Shown here: in pieces, positions 8,002 to 16,062 of the stretch
Layout of the letters: each line of letters begins with the position of its first letter
Position numbering within the stretch: position 1 is the stretch's first letter
NCBI GenBank assembly: GCA_028278425.1
Contig: JANQEJ010000004.1
Coordinates: 1 to 44,885, forward strand
Length of the DNA: 44,885 nucleotides
Direction: 5' to 3'
DNA from: Planctomycetota bacterium
Lineage (GTDB): Bacteria; Planctomycetota; UBA1135; GCA-002686595
Program-made: the position numbers and the translations under genes
Notes under the pieces: model-generated
Told to the model about the DNA's origin: nothing
Databases searched by the model: none
The model's input: only the letters and a program-made list of their open reading frames with translations

Positions 8002-8709
8002 CGGCTCGAGATAGCCCCACTGCATCATCACGTCGACGCCCGCGGGGATCAGCGGGACCGGCACCGCGGCGGACGAGTTGCCGCCCGGACCCACCGGCGC
8101 GCCCGGCACGACGGCGTAGAGCACGCCGAGGTCGACGACGAGGATCCCGTCGCCGATGGGAAGCGGGGGCCCCGGCGCGCCGATCGCGAGGAACGGCAGG
8201 GCACCGGGCACCGCGCGGTGCAGGGTCGGCGTGAACGCGGGGTTGCCGGAGGTCGGGGGGCCGCCGGGGAGCGCAAACGAGATCGCGCCGCGCTGCCCGA
8301 GCGACTGCGTCGAGCCGAGCCCCGCGTTCTCCAGGAAGCCGTCGGTGCCCTCGAAGTAGTAGAAGGAGAGCTCGTTCGTCGCAACGCCCCCCACCACGGC
8401 GGCGAGCTCGCCGAGGGGGCTGCCCGCGGACGGGCCGACCGTGACGAAGCCCGCGACGATGTCGGGGGCGAGCACGGTGACGCTCGTCGCGCTCGCGGTC
8501 AGAACGGGCTCGTCCTGCGTCCACACGCCGACGAATCCGCCGACGAAGGCCTCGAAGCGCACGTGCGTCGCGCCCGCGAGCCCGGTGCCCTCCACGGTCA
8601 GAAGCTCGCCGGGCGAGGACGCCGCCGGCGCGACGCCGGTGATGGTCTGGGCGGGGGCCAGGCTCGCAAGCGCTGCTGCGGCGACGAAAGCGGCGACGGT
8701 TCTCTTCAT
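7954..8709 (-). CDS. Exported IPT/TIG-domain protein
   Basis: The 251-residue product has a signal peptide (MKRTVAAFVAAAALASLAPA) followed by an IPT/TIG immunoglobulin-like domain at about 22-100. That domain opens with ITGVAPAASSPGELLTVEG, the usual strand pattern of this fold. Residues 154-251 match a module shared with the kelch, S8 and FG-GAP proteins here; its end (VDVMMQWGYLEPLTG, then FQISNGVQ) parallels VYFQYVIFDPGG and FALSDALR of the FG-GAP protein. It has no catalytic motif and is probably a surface or periplasmic structural protein. The ATG at 8709 has a good ribosome site (AGGAGG, 7-base spacing). Its 3' end overlaps the convergent membrane-protein gene by 48 bases. Confidence 0.85.
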   Translation of the reverse strand: MKRTVAAFVAAAALASLAPAQTITGVAPAASSPGELLTVEGTGLAGATHVRFEAFVGGFVGVWTQDEPVLTASATSVTVLAPDIVAGFVTVGPSAGSPLGELAAVVGGVATNELSFYYFEGTDGFLENAGLGSTQSLGQRGAISFALPGGPPTSGNPAFTPTLHRAVPGALPFLAIGAPGPPLPIGDGILVVDLGVLYAVVPGAPVGPGGNSSAAVPVPLIPAGVDVMMQWGYLEPLTGVFQISNGVQASY

Positions 8710-8727
8710 GGGAATCCTCCTGGTGCG

Positions 8728-8745
8728 GCCGGTCGGGGACACGCG
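8728..8745 (-). promoter_or_regulatory. 18-base upstream motif of the IPT/TIG gene
   Basis: On the reverse strand this fits CGSGYGTCSCCSACVGGM, as at 218-235 and 2859-2876, and in all three cases it is read in the direction of the gene that follows. Here it ends 18 bases before the ATG, so it may lie in the leader and not in the promoter. Function unknown. Confidence 0.3.
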
Positions 8746-8807
8746 CCCTAGTCGCGCACTACGGGCGAGGGTCGCACGAATCGCGGAAAAAGGCGACGCG
8801 ATCGAGC

Positions 8808-8813
8808 TAAGGT
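8808..8813 (+). promoter_or_regulatory. Candidate -10 box (TAAGGT) of the esterase-GH99 gene
   Basis: TAAGGT ends exactly 7 bases before the ATG at 8821, with no ribosome site in between. Transcription starting about 7 bases after the hexamer would begin at the ATG itself. The GTG at 8812 would lie inside the box, so the ATG is the better start. Confidence 0.45.
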
Positions 8814-8820
8814 GCGCGCG

Positions 8821-11340
8821 ATGATCGCCGTCCTCGCCGCGCTCGCCACCCTCCCGCTCGCCGGCCCGCCGCAGGCGGTCGACGTCGTCGCGACCGAGAA
8901 CGGCCCCGTCGAAGGCCTGGTTCTCGACGAGGCGACCGGCCTGCGCGTCTTCCGGGGAATCCCGTACGCCGCGCCGCCGGTGGACGAGCTTCGTTGGCGG
9001 CCGCCGGAGCCGGCGTCGGCCTGGGAGGGCGTGCGCGACGCGACCGAGTTCGGTCCGCCGTGCCCTCAAACGCCCCTGATCGCGGTGATGAGCGGCGACC
9101 GGCTTCCCGAAACGAGCGAGGACTGCCTCTACCTCAACGTGTGGACCGGCGCGGAGAGCGCGGACGCGAAGCTCCCGGTGATGGTCTGGATCCACGGCGG
9201 CGGGCTCGCCGGCGGCTTCGCGCAACAGCGGGTCTACGACGGCGAGGAGTTCGCGCGGAGCGGCGTCGTCTTCGTGTCGCTCAACTACCGGCTCGGCGCG
9301 TTGGGCTTCTTCGCGCATCCCGAGCTCTCGGCGGAGTCCGACCGCGACGTGTCGGGCAACTACGGGCTCCTCGACCAGATCGCGGCGCTGCGCTGGGTGC
9401 GGCGCAACGTCGCCGCGTTCGGCGGCGACCCCGAGCGGGTCACGATCTTCGGCGAGTCCGCCGGGGGGACCAGCGTGCTCGCCCTCTGCGCGTCGCCGCT
9501 CGCCGCGGGGCTCTTTCACGGCGCGATCGCGCAGAGCGCGTGGATCACCCCGACGAACTTCGCACCGCTCGAAGCGGCCGAGGAGGAGGGGCTGGCGCTC
9601 GCTTCGCGCTGGCTCGACGGCGAGGACGGCGGGTCTGTCGCCGCCCTGCGCGCGCTTCCCGCCGATTCGCTCGTCCGCGACGTGGGCGCGCGCTACGAGC
9701 CGACGGTGGCCGTCGACGGATGGCTCCTCGAGGACTTCGCCGAGGACGTCTTCGCCTCCGGCGCGCAGCACGACGTGCCGCTGATCGCCGGGACCACCGC
9801 CGACGAGGGTTCGGCGTTCCGAACGCTCTTTCCCCACGGGAGCGCGCGCGCCTTCCGCCGGGGGATCGAGGAGACCTACGGCGAGCACGCGCCCGCGGTG
9901 CTCGCGCTCTACCCGGCTGAGACGCGCGACGATCTCCGCGAGCAGGTGAACCGCCTGATCACGGACGAGTGGTTCGTGCGCGGAACGCGCGCCGTTCTGC
10001 GCGGCGCGGCCAAGCTGGAGTCCCGCGCGTGGCAGTACGAGTTCACGCGCGGAAACCCGGCGCTGCCCGCCCTCGGTGCCCATCACGCCGTCGAGCTCCC
10101 CTACGTCTTCGGCCACGCCGGCGACGAGCTCGGCGACGCCGTGCACGACGCGTGGGTGCGCTTCGCGCGCACGGGCGATCCGAACGGAGGCGGGCTTCCG
10201 ACCTGGCCGCCGTTCGAGCCGGACACCGACCTGCACCTCAAGCTCGGAGACGAGGTGCGCGTCGGGACGGCCCTGCGCCGATCCACCTGCGACGCGCTCG
10301 ACCGGATTCGCGCGGCTCGCCTGGGGCGCGAGCCCGCGACGAACGCGCTCCGCTTCGGAGCCTACTACTACCCCTGGTACGGCGACGACTTCCACGGCGG
10401 GCGGTACGCGCGCGCGGAGCTCGACCCGCCGCAGCTCCCCGCGCTCGGCGAGTACGACGACCGCACCGAGGAGGTGATCCGCCGCCACGCGGAGTGGAGC
10501 CGCCACGCCGGGATCGACTGCTGGATCGCGAGCTGGTGGGGTCCCGGCTCGCGCGAGGACGTCACCCTGACCCGCCACGTCCTGCCGTCGCGGTCGCTCG
10601 GCGACCTCAAGGTGGCGGTCCACTACGAGACCGCCGGCCGGACGCGCGAGTTCACGGACTTCGCGCGCATCCGCTCCGACTTCGCCTATCTCGCCGCGAG
10701 CTACTTCGGGGACGAGCGCTATCTCGAGCTCGACGGGCGACCGGTCGTCGTCGTGTACCTGACGCGCGTGCTCGAGGCGTGCGGCGCGCTGCGCGGTGCC
10801 GTGAAGGCGATGCGCGCCGGCGCGGCGACGGCCGGCTTCGACGTCTATCTCGTCGGCGACCACGCCTTCGGCGCGCCGTCCCCGGACGCGGAGCTGAGCC
10901 TCCTCGACGCCGTGACGAACTACGACGTTTACGGCGCGATGGGCGCCCGGGGCTACGCGGAGCGCGCGGGCGTCGAGCGCTATCGCGCCGACCAATCCGG
11001 CTGGCGCGATTTGGCGCGCGCCGCCGGCGCCGCCTTCGTTCCGTGCGTCAGCCCGGGCTTCGACGACGGCGCCGTCCGCGACGGGCACCCTCCCCTCTCG
11101 CGGCGGCTCTCCGCCGACGACGGCTTCGGGTCGCTCTTCGCCGCGCTCCTCGCGGACGCGAAGACGCTCGCCGACCCGGAGACCGGCGGGCTCGTCCTGA
11201 TCAACTCGTGGAACGAGTGGCACGAGGACACCCAGATCGAGCCCGTGGCGCCCGCGAAGCCCGTCGAGCGCGGCGGGCTCGCGTACGAGGGCTACGGGGA
11301 GCGCTACCTGGATCTGCTCCGCGCCGCCCGCGGCGACTAA
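8821..11340 (+). CDS. Exported carboxylesterase fused to a GH99/WbsX-like domain
   Basis: The 839-residue product has a short signal-like start (MIAVLAALATLPLAGPP). Residues about 20-490 are a type B carboxylesterase: HGGG oxyanion motif (125-128), Ser213 in FGESAGG, probable acid Glu329 in TTADEGS, and the His421/His422 pair. From about 511 to the end is a second domain opening with RFGAYYYPWYGDDFHGG and carrying WIASWWGPG and INSWNEWHEDTQIEP near the end. These are typical of the GH99 endomannosidase / WbsX-like glycan-processing fold. It may remove an ester and then act on the glycan in one exported polypeptide; substrates are unknown. This pairing is unfamiliar to me. Its stop overlaps that of the convergent TPR gene by 4 bases. 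Confidence 0.9.
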   Translation: MIAVLAALATLPLAGPPQAVDVVATENGPVEGLVLDEATGLRVFRGIPYAAPPVDELRWRPPEPASAWEGVRDATEFGPPCPQTPLIAVMSGDRLPETSEDCLYLNVWTGAESADAKLPVMVWIHGGGLAGGFAQQRVYDGEEFARSGVVFVSLNYRLGALGFFAHPELSAESDRDVSGNYGLLDQIAALRWVRRNVAAFGGDPERVTIFGESAGGTSVLALCASPLAAGLFHGAIAQSAWITPTNFAPLEAAEEEGLALASRWLDGEDGGSVAALRALPADSLVRDVGARYEPTVAVDGWLLEDFAEDVFASGAQHDVPLIAGTTADEGSAFRTLFPHGSARAFRRGIEETYGEHAPAVLALYPAETRDDLREQVNRLITDEWFVRGTRAVLRGAAKLESRAWQYEFTRGNPALPALGAHHAVELPYVFGHAGDELGDAVHDAWVRFARTGDPNGGGLPTWPPFEPDTDLHLKLGDEVRVGTALRRSTCDALDRIRAARLGREPATNALRFGAYYYPWYGDDFHGGRYARAELDPPQLPALGEYDDRTEEVIRRHAEWSRHAGIDCWIASWWGPGSREDVTLTRHVLPSRSLGDLKVAVHYETAGRTREFTDFARIRSDFAYLAASYFGDERYLELDGRPVVVVYLTRVLEACGALRGAVKAMRAGAATAGFDVYLVGDHAFGAPSPDAELSLLDAVTNYDVYGAMGARGYAERAGVERYRADQSGWRDLARAAGAAFVPCVSPGFDDGAVRDGHPPLSRRLSADDGFGSLFAALLADAKTLADPETGGLVLINSWNEWHEDTQIEPVAPAKPVERGGLAYEGYGERYLDLLRAARGD

Positions 11341-13907
11341 CGCTCGAGCTCGGCGGCGAGCTCGGAGAGGTCGGCGTTCGACGCGCGTTCCACGGCCCCG
11401 TCGCCGGGCGCGCGGTCTTCCGCCAGAAGCCAGCGCGCGACGACCGCCCGTTCCGCCGCCGCGTCGCCCACGCGTGCCAGCGCGGCGACGGCGGGCGCGC
11501 GCTCCGCGGCGGAGCGCGACGTCTGCAGCGCAAAGAGCGGCGAGCCGCTGCCGAGCTCGGCGCGCCACGCGGCGAGCACGCTCGCGGCGAGCTCCGGGTC
11601 CGCCTTCTGGCGCGCGAGCGCGTGGAGGAGCTCGTCGTTGTCCGCGCTCGGGTGCGCGGCGAGCGCCGCCAGCGCGTCGGCGCGCTCCTGCTCCGACGCC
11701 GGCTCGAACACCCGCCGCTCCAGCTCGCGCCGGTGGGGCAGGCTGCGGCTCTTCGCGAGCGTTGCGGCGTCGCGCGGCAGCTCCGGCCGAAGCTGCGGCG
11801 CGCCCGCGGGCTCGGGCTCCTCGTCGAAGTCGCGTCCCGGCCGGAAGCGCTCGTAGGTGTCCTGCATGCGTCCCCGCCGCTCGAGCCCGTCCGCGGTCAC
11901 CTCGAAGAGGCCGTTGGACGCGAGGCCGAGCCGCGGGCCTTGTTGGGAGCGCCAGCGCGCCTCGAACTCCGCCGCGCAGGCGATGTGCTCCGCGCAGGTC
12001 ACGCCGCCCGCGCGCGGGCACATCACGAGCCGCCCGTCGCGGCGGCGGTCGGTGAAGGTGTGGCGCAGCCCGTCGGCGAGCACGGTGATCGCTCCCGCGG
12101 CGGCACGCTCGAAGGTCGTGCTGTGCAGGTAGCGCTGGAGGTACTCGACCGAGGGGCCGACGCCGCCGCCGACGCGGTGATAGGCGAGCGCGCGCGTTCC
12201 CTCCGCTTCGGCGGTCTCGAGAGCGAGCGCGAGCGAGCGCTCCCAGCGGACGTCGACCTCGCGCTCGACCCGGCGCTGCCGCTCTTCCGCGCCCTGCCCC
12301 GCCAGCTCGCCGGTGCTCTCCCGCCGCTCCTGTTCCGTCGGCGGCTGCGGCGGCTCGGGCGGCGCCGGCGGCGTCGGCCGCTGGCCGAGGCTGCGGCCGC
12401 CGGGCTGGCCGGCGTCGATCGCGCGGATGGAAGCCACCACGCCGCGCCGCGCGCCCGAGTCGGTCTGGATCGAACGGACGAAGTACTCGCGCGCCGTCTT
12501 CGGGTCGTCGCGCAGCCGGTAGTAGAGAAAGCCCAGGTTCTGGTACGCGTCCCCCACGGCCTGGGCGATCGGGAAGCGCTCGCTCTCCGGCGGGTTGTAG
12601 CCCAGCTCCGCGAGCTGCTCCTCGCCCACGCGGATCGCCTCGTTCAGCATGCGCTCCGCGCCCTCGAGGTCGTCCCGCAGGTGGTAGACCTGGATCAACG
12701 CGGTGTCGTTGACGATGCGCGGCTCGTGCGGCGCGAGCGTCGCGGCCCGCGTGTACGCGCGGTACGACTCGATGAACGTCGAGCGCGCGAGGTCGAAGGC
12801 GCCGGGATCCCCGCTCGCCTCCGTGTCGCTCCCGATCTCGCGCAGGAGGTAGCCGACGTTGTTCCACGACCACGCGTCGTCCGTCACCTCCGCCAGCGCG
12901 CGGGAGACGCCCTGCGCCTTCACGATGTCGTCGCGCGCGTGGTAGCGGCCGCCGAGGCGGCCGAGGCCCTGCGCGGAGGTGCGCCCGAGGCCGTCGGTGC
13001 GCTCGGCGTACTCCGGCGCCTCCTCCAGCACGGCGAGCCACTCGCGCTCGGCGCGCTCGACGTCGTCGGCGTCCAGCGCGCTCCACGCCGACGCGGTGCG
13101 CGCCTGCATCTCGACCCAGAGCGCGCTCTCCGCGAACGATGGATCGAGCGCGGAGGCCTCGCGCATCGTCGCGACGCAGCGCGCGTACGCCGCCCCGGCG
13201 TCGGCGTCGCGCCGCTCGCGCGCGGCCAGGTCGCCGTCGAGCCGCGCGGCGTAGCCGGCGTACCAGCGGACGACCGCGTCGTTCGGATGGGCGGCGACGA
13301 GCTCGCCGTACGCGCGGGGAAGGCGCTCCTCGATGGACAGGGCGACGTGCAGGTCGACCAGCACGCGGTGCAGCTCGATCGAGCCCGGCGTTTCGGCGAT
13401 CGCCGCGCGCAGTCCCTCGAGCGCCACGTCCGCGAGGCCGAGCGAGGCGAGCCAGTACGTCTCCGCCAGAAGGACCTTCGCGCTTCCCGGCGCGAGGGTG
13501 CGCGCCTCGACGACGCGCGCCCGTACGTCCAGGACGTCGCGCGCGAAGCTCGCGCGGTCGCCGTGCGCCGTACCCGCGAAGGTCGCCGTGCGCGCGCGCA
13601 GGCGCGCGACCGCGGCCGCGGCGTTCGCGTCGGCGTTCCCCGGCTGGAGCGCCGTCACCTCGTCCCAGGCCGCGGCGGCCTCGGACAGGACGAGCGCGCT
13701 GCGACCGCCCTCGTCGACCAGCCGCTCCAGCGCCACGGCGAGCCAGCGCCACGCCTCGGCGTCGCGCGGCTCGCGCTCGAGGTGGTCCTCGACGCGCGCG
13801 ATCGCGCGGTCGATCTCGCCGGCGCGCTCGAGCGCGTCCACGTCGGCACGCCAGTCGGCGCCCGATGACAGGACCAGCAGGAGAATCGTCGGGATGCAAG
13901 AAGCCAT
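11337..13907 (-). CDS. Exported TPR-repeat protein with a HEAT-like C-terminal region
   Basis: The 856-residue product begins with a weak signal peptide (MASCIPTILLLVLSSGA). Residues about 20-500 consist of TPR-type helical pairs, including GEIDRAIARVEDHLEREPRD near 30-49 and a clear NVGYLLREIG and YQNLGFLYYRLRDDPKTA pattern later. A Pro-rich linker (PTPPAPPEPPQPPTEQE) follows near 515. The next roughly 180 residues are unrecognised, containing a small Cys-bearing segment (MCPRAGGVTCAEHIAC). The last 130 residues form Ala-rich helical pairs resembling HEAT-type repeats. It probably acts as a scaffold, and partners are unknown. TAGGCT lies 7 bases before the ATG. The gene is single on its strand. 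Confidence 0.8.
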   Translation of the reverse strand: MASCIPTILLLVLSSGADWRADVDALERAGEIDRAIARVEDHLEREPRDAEAWRWLAVALERLVDEGGRSALVLSEAAAAWDEVTALQPGNADANAAAAVARLRARTATFAGTAHGDRASFARDVLDVRARVVEARTLAPGSAKVLLAETYWLASLGLADVALEGLRAAIAETPGSIELHRVLVDLHVALSIEERLPRAYGELVAAHPNDAVVRWYAGYAARLDGDLAARERRDADAGAAYARCVATMREASALDPSFAESALWVEMQARTASAWSALDADDVERAEREWLAVLEEAPEYAERTDGLGRTSAQGLGRLGGRYHARDDIVKAQGVSRALAEVTDDAWSWNNVGYLLREIGSDTEASGDPGAFDLARSTFIESYRAYTRAATLAPHEPRIVNDTALIQVYHLRDDLEGAERMLNEAIRVGEEQLAELGYNPPESERFPIAQAVGDAYQNLGFLYYRLRDDPKTAREYFVRSIQTDSGARRGVVASIRAIDAGQPGGRSLGQRPTPPAPPEPPQPPTEQERRESTGELAGQGAEERQRRVEREVDVRWERSLALALETAEAEGTRALAYHRVGGGVGPSVEYLQRYLHSTTFERAAAGAITVLADGLRHTFTDRRRDGRLVMCPRAGGVTCAEHIACAAEFEARWRSQQGPRLGLASNGLFEVTADGLERRGRMQDTYERFRPGRDFDEEPEPAGAPQLRPELPRDAATLAKSRSLPHRRELERRVFEPASEQERADALAALAAHPSADNDELLHALARQKADPELAASVLAAWRAELGSGSPLFALQTSRSAAERAPAVAALARVGDAAAERAVVARWLLAEDRAPGDGAVERASNADLSELAAELER

Positions 13908-13914
13908 GCCCGCG

Positions 13915-13920
13915 AGCCTA
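13915..13920 (-). promoter_or_regulatory. Candidate -10 box (TAGGCT) of the TPR gene
   Basis: TAGGCT on the reverse strand ends 7 bases before the ATG at 13907, the same spacing as for the 8821 and 26877 starts. No ribosome site is present, which suggests a leaderless transcript. Confidence 0.45.
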
Positions 13921-13966
13921 CCAGAAGCCCGCGGGTAGCCAACGGCCCTACCCAGCCGTCACACGA

Positions 13967-14203
13967 CTACGACTCGGGCGGCGGCGCCGGCCGGGGCGCA
14001 TGTGCGTTGCCCTTCTCCCACAGCGCCCAGCCGTTGAACACGAAGTTGCCCACCGTCTCGTCGTCGTAACGGCAGATCACCTGGGCCTCGCGCTGGTTCC
14101 ACGCCTGGGAGAGCAAGTCGACGAGTCTTCCGCGCTTCGCGTCACCCTGCTCGGGAGTGAAGGTGTCGTCCGCGAAGGCGTCGCAGTTGTGAGGATCGGC
14201 CAT
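13967..14203 (-). CDS. Small protein of unknown function at the end of a lipoprotein operon
   Basis: The 78-residue product has a helical, acidic first half (FADDTFTPEQGDAKRGRLVD), a short beta-like centre (EAQVICRYDDETVGNFVF, then NGWALWEKG) and a Pro-rich end. No signal peptide, membrane segment or known domain is recognised. It starts 26 bases downstream of the lipoprotein gene at 14230-15105 on the same strand, so it is probably the last gene of that unit. A weak GGAAA sequence precedes the ATG. Its aromatic-rich composition and position make it more likely real than chance, but no homology is claimed. Confidence 0.6.
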   Translation of the reverse strand: MADPHNCDAFADDTFTPEQGDAKRGRLVDLLSQAWNQREAQVICRYDDETVGNFVFNGWALWEKGNAHAPRPAPPPES

Positions 14204-14229
14204 CGGTTTCCGTTTCCCTACCTTGAGTG

Positions 14230-15105
14230 TCAGGAGCCGACAAAGCGGCGAACAACCGGGTTGGAGAGGATCTCGTCGTCGATCTCCGACAAGGTCTTCG
14301 ACTGTGAGTCGAGGGCTGCGCTGATCGTGACCTTCTCCATGTCCGTACCCGGAACCGGACCGGCCGCGCCGTCGAAGTGGACCTTCCAGGTGCCGCCGTC
14401 GACGGCATCAAGCTTCGCCCAGACCCCGAGAAGCCCCACGGATCCGTCGAGAACGCCACGATACGTGGACAGATCGTCAAAGGGGTGCGTGCCGGCGGCG
14501 GGAACGGCCTGCTGTGTGCCCTCGATCACGTTCCATACGCCCCCCGCATCCTTCCGGCGAGTCCACGGCTTGAAGGCCTGCACCGAACCGAGCAAGGCCG
14601 TTGACCTCGCGTTGAGAGCATCGACGAAGGCCTGTTCGTCGTCGCTCCGCGCGGCGGCCGTCTTCAGAACGTCGTAAAGCCGCTTGACGGCCGTCCACGT
14701 CGCGGTCTTCCCCTCCGCGGTCGCAAGCGCGAGGGTCTCGAACACCGCCATGGCATCGTCCTGCTTCACCTGGTCGGCCGCGTCCCCCGTGATCAGGAAT
14801 GAGCGCACGTCGAGCGCGTCGAAGCCGCCGCCGCCCGGGTCTTTCAACCCAAAGTCGAAGTAGCTGATGAGGTTTGCTGCGTCGCTCGCGGGCTCGTCGA
14901 CGCCGATGTCCACGTCGTCCTTCGGAGGCACGATCGTGACGATGCGCTGCTTGAACCCGAACGAGCCGGTTACCGGCTGCGTGGAGTCTTGGCGTGTCTC
15001 GACGGACAGCGCGATCTTCTCCGATTGGTAGTAGTAGATCATGTTCGTGCACGACGTCGCGCCGCCGGCGAGCATCACAGCTACGACTAGGGAGAGCCTC
15101 TTCAT
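14230..15105 (-). CDS. Lipoprotein of unknown function (third of a coupled trio)
   Basis: The 291-residue product has a lipoprotein signal with the lipobox cysteine at residue 19 (AGGATSC). After it comes a beta-like segment containing STQPVTGSFGFKQRIVTIVP (about 41-60). Its G-[F/Y]-x-x-R core followed by hydrophobic residues and Pro also occurs in the two genes upstream. The rest alternates Ala-rich helices (for example the TALATAEGKTATWTAVKRL-like part near 125-143) with a beta region near the end. Its ATG overlaps the preceding stop as ATGA, implying translational coupling. I do not recognise a function. It is likely anchored to a membrane facing the periplasm and may form a complex with its two partners. 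Confidence 0.75.
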   Translation of the reverse strand: MKRLSLVVAVMLAGGATSCTNMIYYYQSEKIALSVETRQDSTQPVTGSFGFKQRIVTIVPPKDDVDIGVDEPASDAANLISYFDFGLKDPGGGGFDALDVRSFLITGDAADQVKQDDAMAVFETLALATAEGKTATWTAVKRLYDVLKTAAARSDDEQAFVDALNARSTALLGSVQAFKPWTRRKDAGGVWNVIEGTQQAVPAAGTHPFDDLSTYRGVLDGSVGLLGVWAKLDAVDGGTWKVHFDGAAGPVPGTDMEKVTISAALDSQSKTLSEIDDEILSNPVVRRFVGS

Positions 15106-15467
15106 TTCTCGGCGCCTCCGTCGTCCGCAAGGATCGTCTTGGCGACCTGCGCCAGCTCCTTGGCGCCCTTGGCAACCTCAATCGCGGGGGCTCCGGTCGC
15201 GACCATGTGCTCAATCTGAATGTCCGAGAGACCCTGGATGTGCGCCCTGCCCACGGCGGCGACGCTCATCGCCTTCCCCTTGTTGGCTCCCTCCTGGAAC
15301 CGCGGGATGAACGCGAAGCTCTCGCGGTCGTAGCCGACGTTGAGCTTGTTCGTACCCTCCGTCGTGAGAGCTACGTCCACGCCGAGTGTCTGTTCGTGAA
15401 CGTAGACGACGTGCGATGCCTTACAACCCGCCACCAAGAGCGGCAGGCCTACGATCCAGAGCTTCAT
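15102..15467 (-). CDS. Small lipoprotein of unknown function (second of a coupled trio)
   Basis: The 121-residue product has a lipoprotein signal (MKLWIVGLPLLVAGC, lipidated Cys15). It continues with SHVVYVHEQTLGVDVALTTE and NKLNVGYDRESFAFIPR, then a helical end. The GYDRESFAFIP segment parallels GFKQRIVTIVP downstream and GSSKRTYYFASP upstream. The ATG at 15467 is chosen over a more distant one because GGGAGG lies 10 bases before it and because it overlaps the preceding stop as ATGA; its own stop overlaps the next start the same way. I associate such GYDR-type small lipoproteins with conserved but unnamed bacterial gene clusters, and the function is unknown to me. Confidence 0.8.
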   Translation of the reverse strand: MKLWIVGLPLLVAGCKASHVVYVHEQTLGVDVALTTEGTNKLNVGYDRESFAFIPRFQEGANKGKAMSVAAVGRAHIQGLSDIQIEHMVATGAPAIEVAKGAKELAQVAKTILADDGGAEK

Positions 15468-15970
15468 TGTCTTACCTCCCTGATGAACACTATCGGGGAC
15501 GCGGCGTCCGCGTCCCCGTGTTGGATCCACACGATGCCGTCAAAGTCCGTGGGTATCGCCAACCCAACGAGCGATCGGACGCCGATGGTTACGCCCGTCC
15601 TCCGGCGGCTCGACTCGAGCGACAAACCGGCAATGCTGGTGGCCACGCCGATGGGATCGCCTAGCTCGGAAAGGGCCGGCAGGTCCTGAAAAGTCTCCTC
15701 CGCTGGACCGGCGGCCGTCGCGAGGGCCAAGAGCTCGTCGCCGGAACCGTCGAATGGTGCAGCATCCGGGGATGCGAAGTAGTAGGTGCGCTTCGAGCTC
15801 CCCAAGGTCAGCGAGCGGTCCGCGCCGTGGGTGACCAGGTGCGCGCCGACGGCGCGCAGCTCGACCACATGACCGCTCTCGGCAGCGAAGTGGCGCACGT
15901 GCACGACGCCGCGATCGTTCACCGCGCAACTTCCCCAAAGCGGAAACGTCATCAGGAGCGCAAGCCGCAA
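15464..15970 (-). CDS. Lipoprotein of unknown function with a probable TTG start (first of a coupled trio)
   Basis: No ATG precedes a usable signal peptide except one at 15952 that would give only eight residues before the cysteine. A TTG at 15970 gives MRLALLMTFPLWGSC, a good short lipoprotein signal, and GGAG lies 5 bases before it, so I take that start (168 residues). The product continues with VVHVRHFAAESGHVVELRAV and SLTLGSSKRTYYFASP. The second of these matches the beta motif of the two genes that follow. The C-terminal part (TGVTIGVRSLVGLAIP) is beta-rich. The stop overlaps the next ATG as ATGA. Function unknown. The longer open frame upstream to 17035 is antisense-like shadow and is not supported. 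Confidence 0.65.
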   Translation of the reverse strand: MRLALLMTFPLWGSCAVNDRGVVHVRHFAAESGHVVELRAVGAHLVTHGADRSLTLGSSKRTYYFASPDAAPFDGSGDELLALATAAGPAEETFQDLPALSELGDPIGVATSIAGLSLESSRRRTGVTIGVRSLVGLAIPTDFDGIVWIQHGDADAASPIVFIREVRQ

Positions 15971-16062
15971 GCTCTCTCCAACAAGACCTCGGGGGACAGC
16001 CAAGGCTTCCGGACTATATCGCGAAGCGCCGAGCTCCGCTACTCGACCGACCCGCCTGGCGC

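Noticed and set aside
9969..13868. Forward open frame of about 1,300 codons over the esterase and TPR genes
   Set aside because: It shows composition-driven openness with no signal, motif or sensible start.
7954..13899. A reverse-strand open frame of nearly 2,000 codons spanning the IPT/TIG, esterase and TPR loci
   Set aside because: Only its 3' end (from the ATG at 8709) is a real gene. The rest is Arg/Ala-rich antisense or out-of-frame sequence of the kind GC-rich DNA gives, and it conflicts with the clear esterase and TPR genes.
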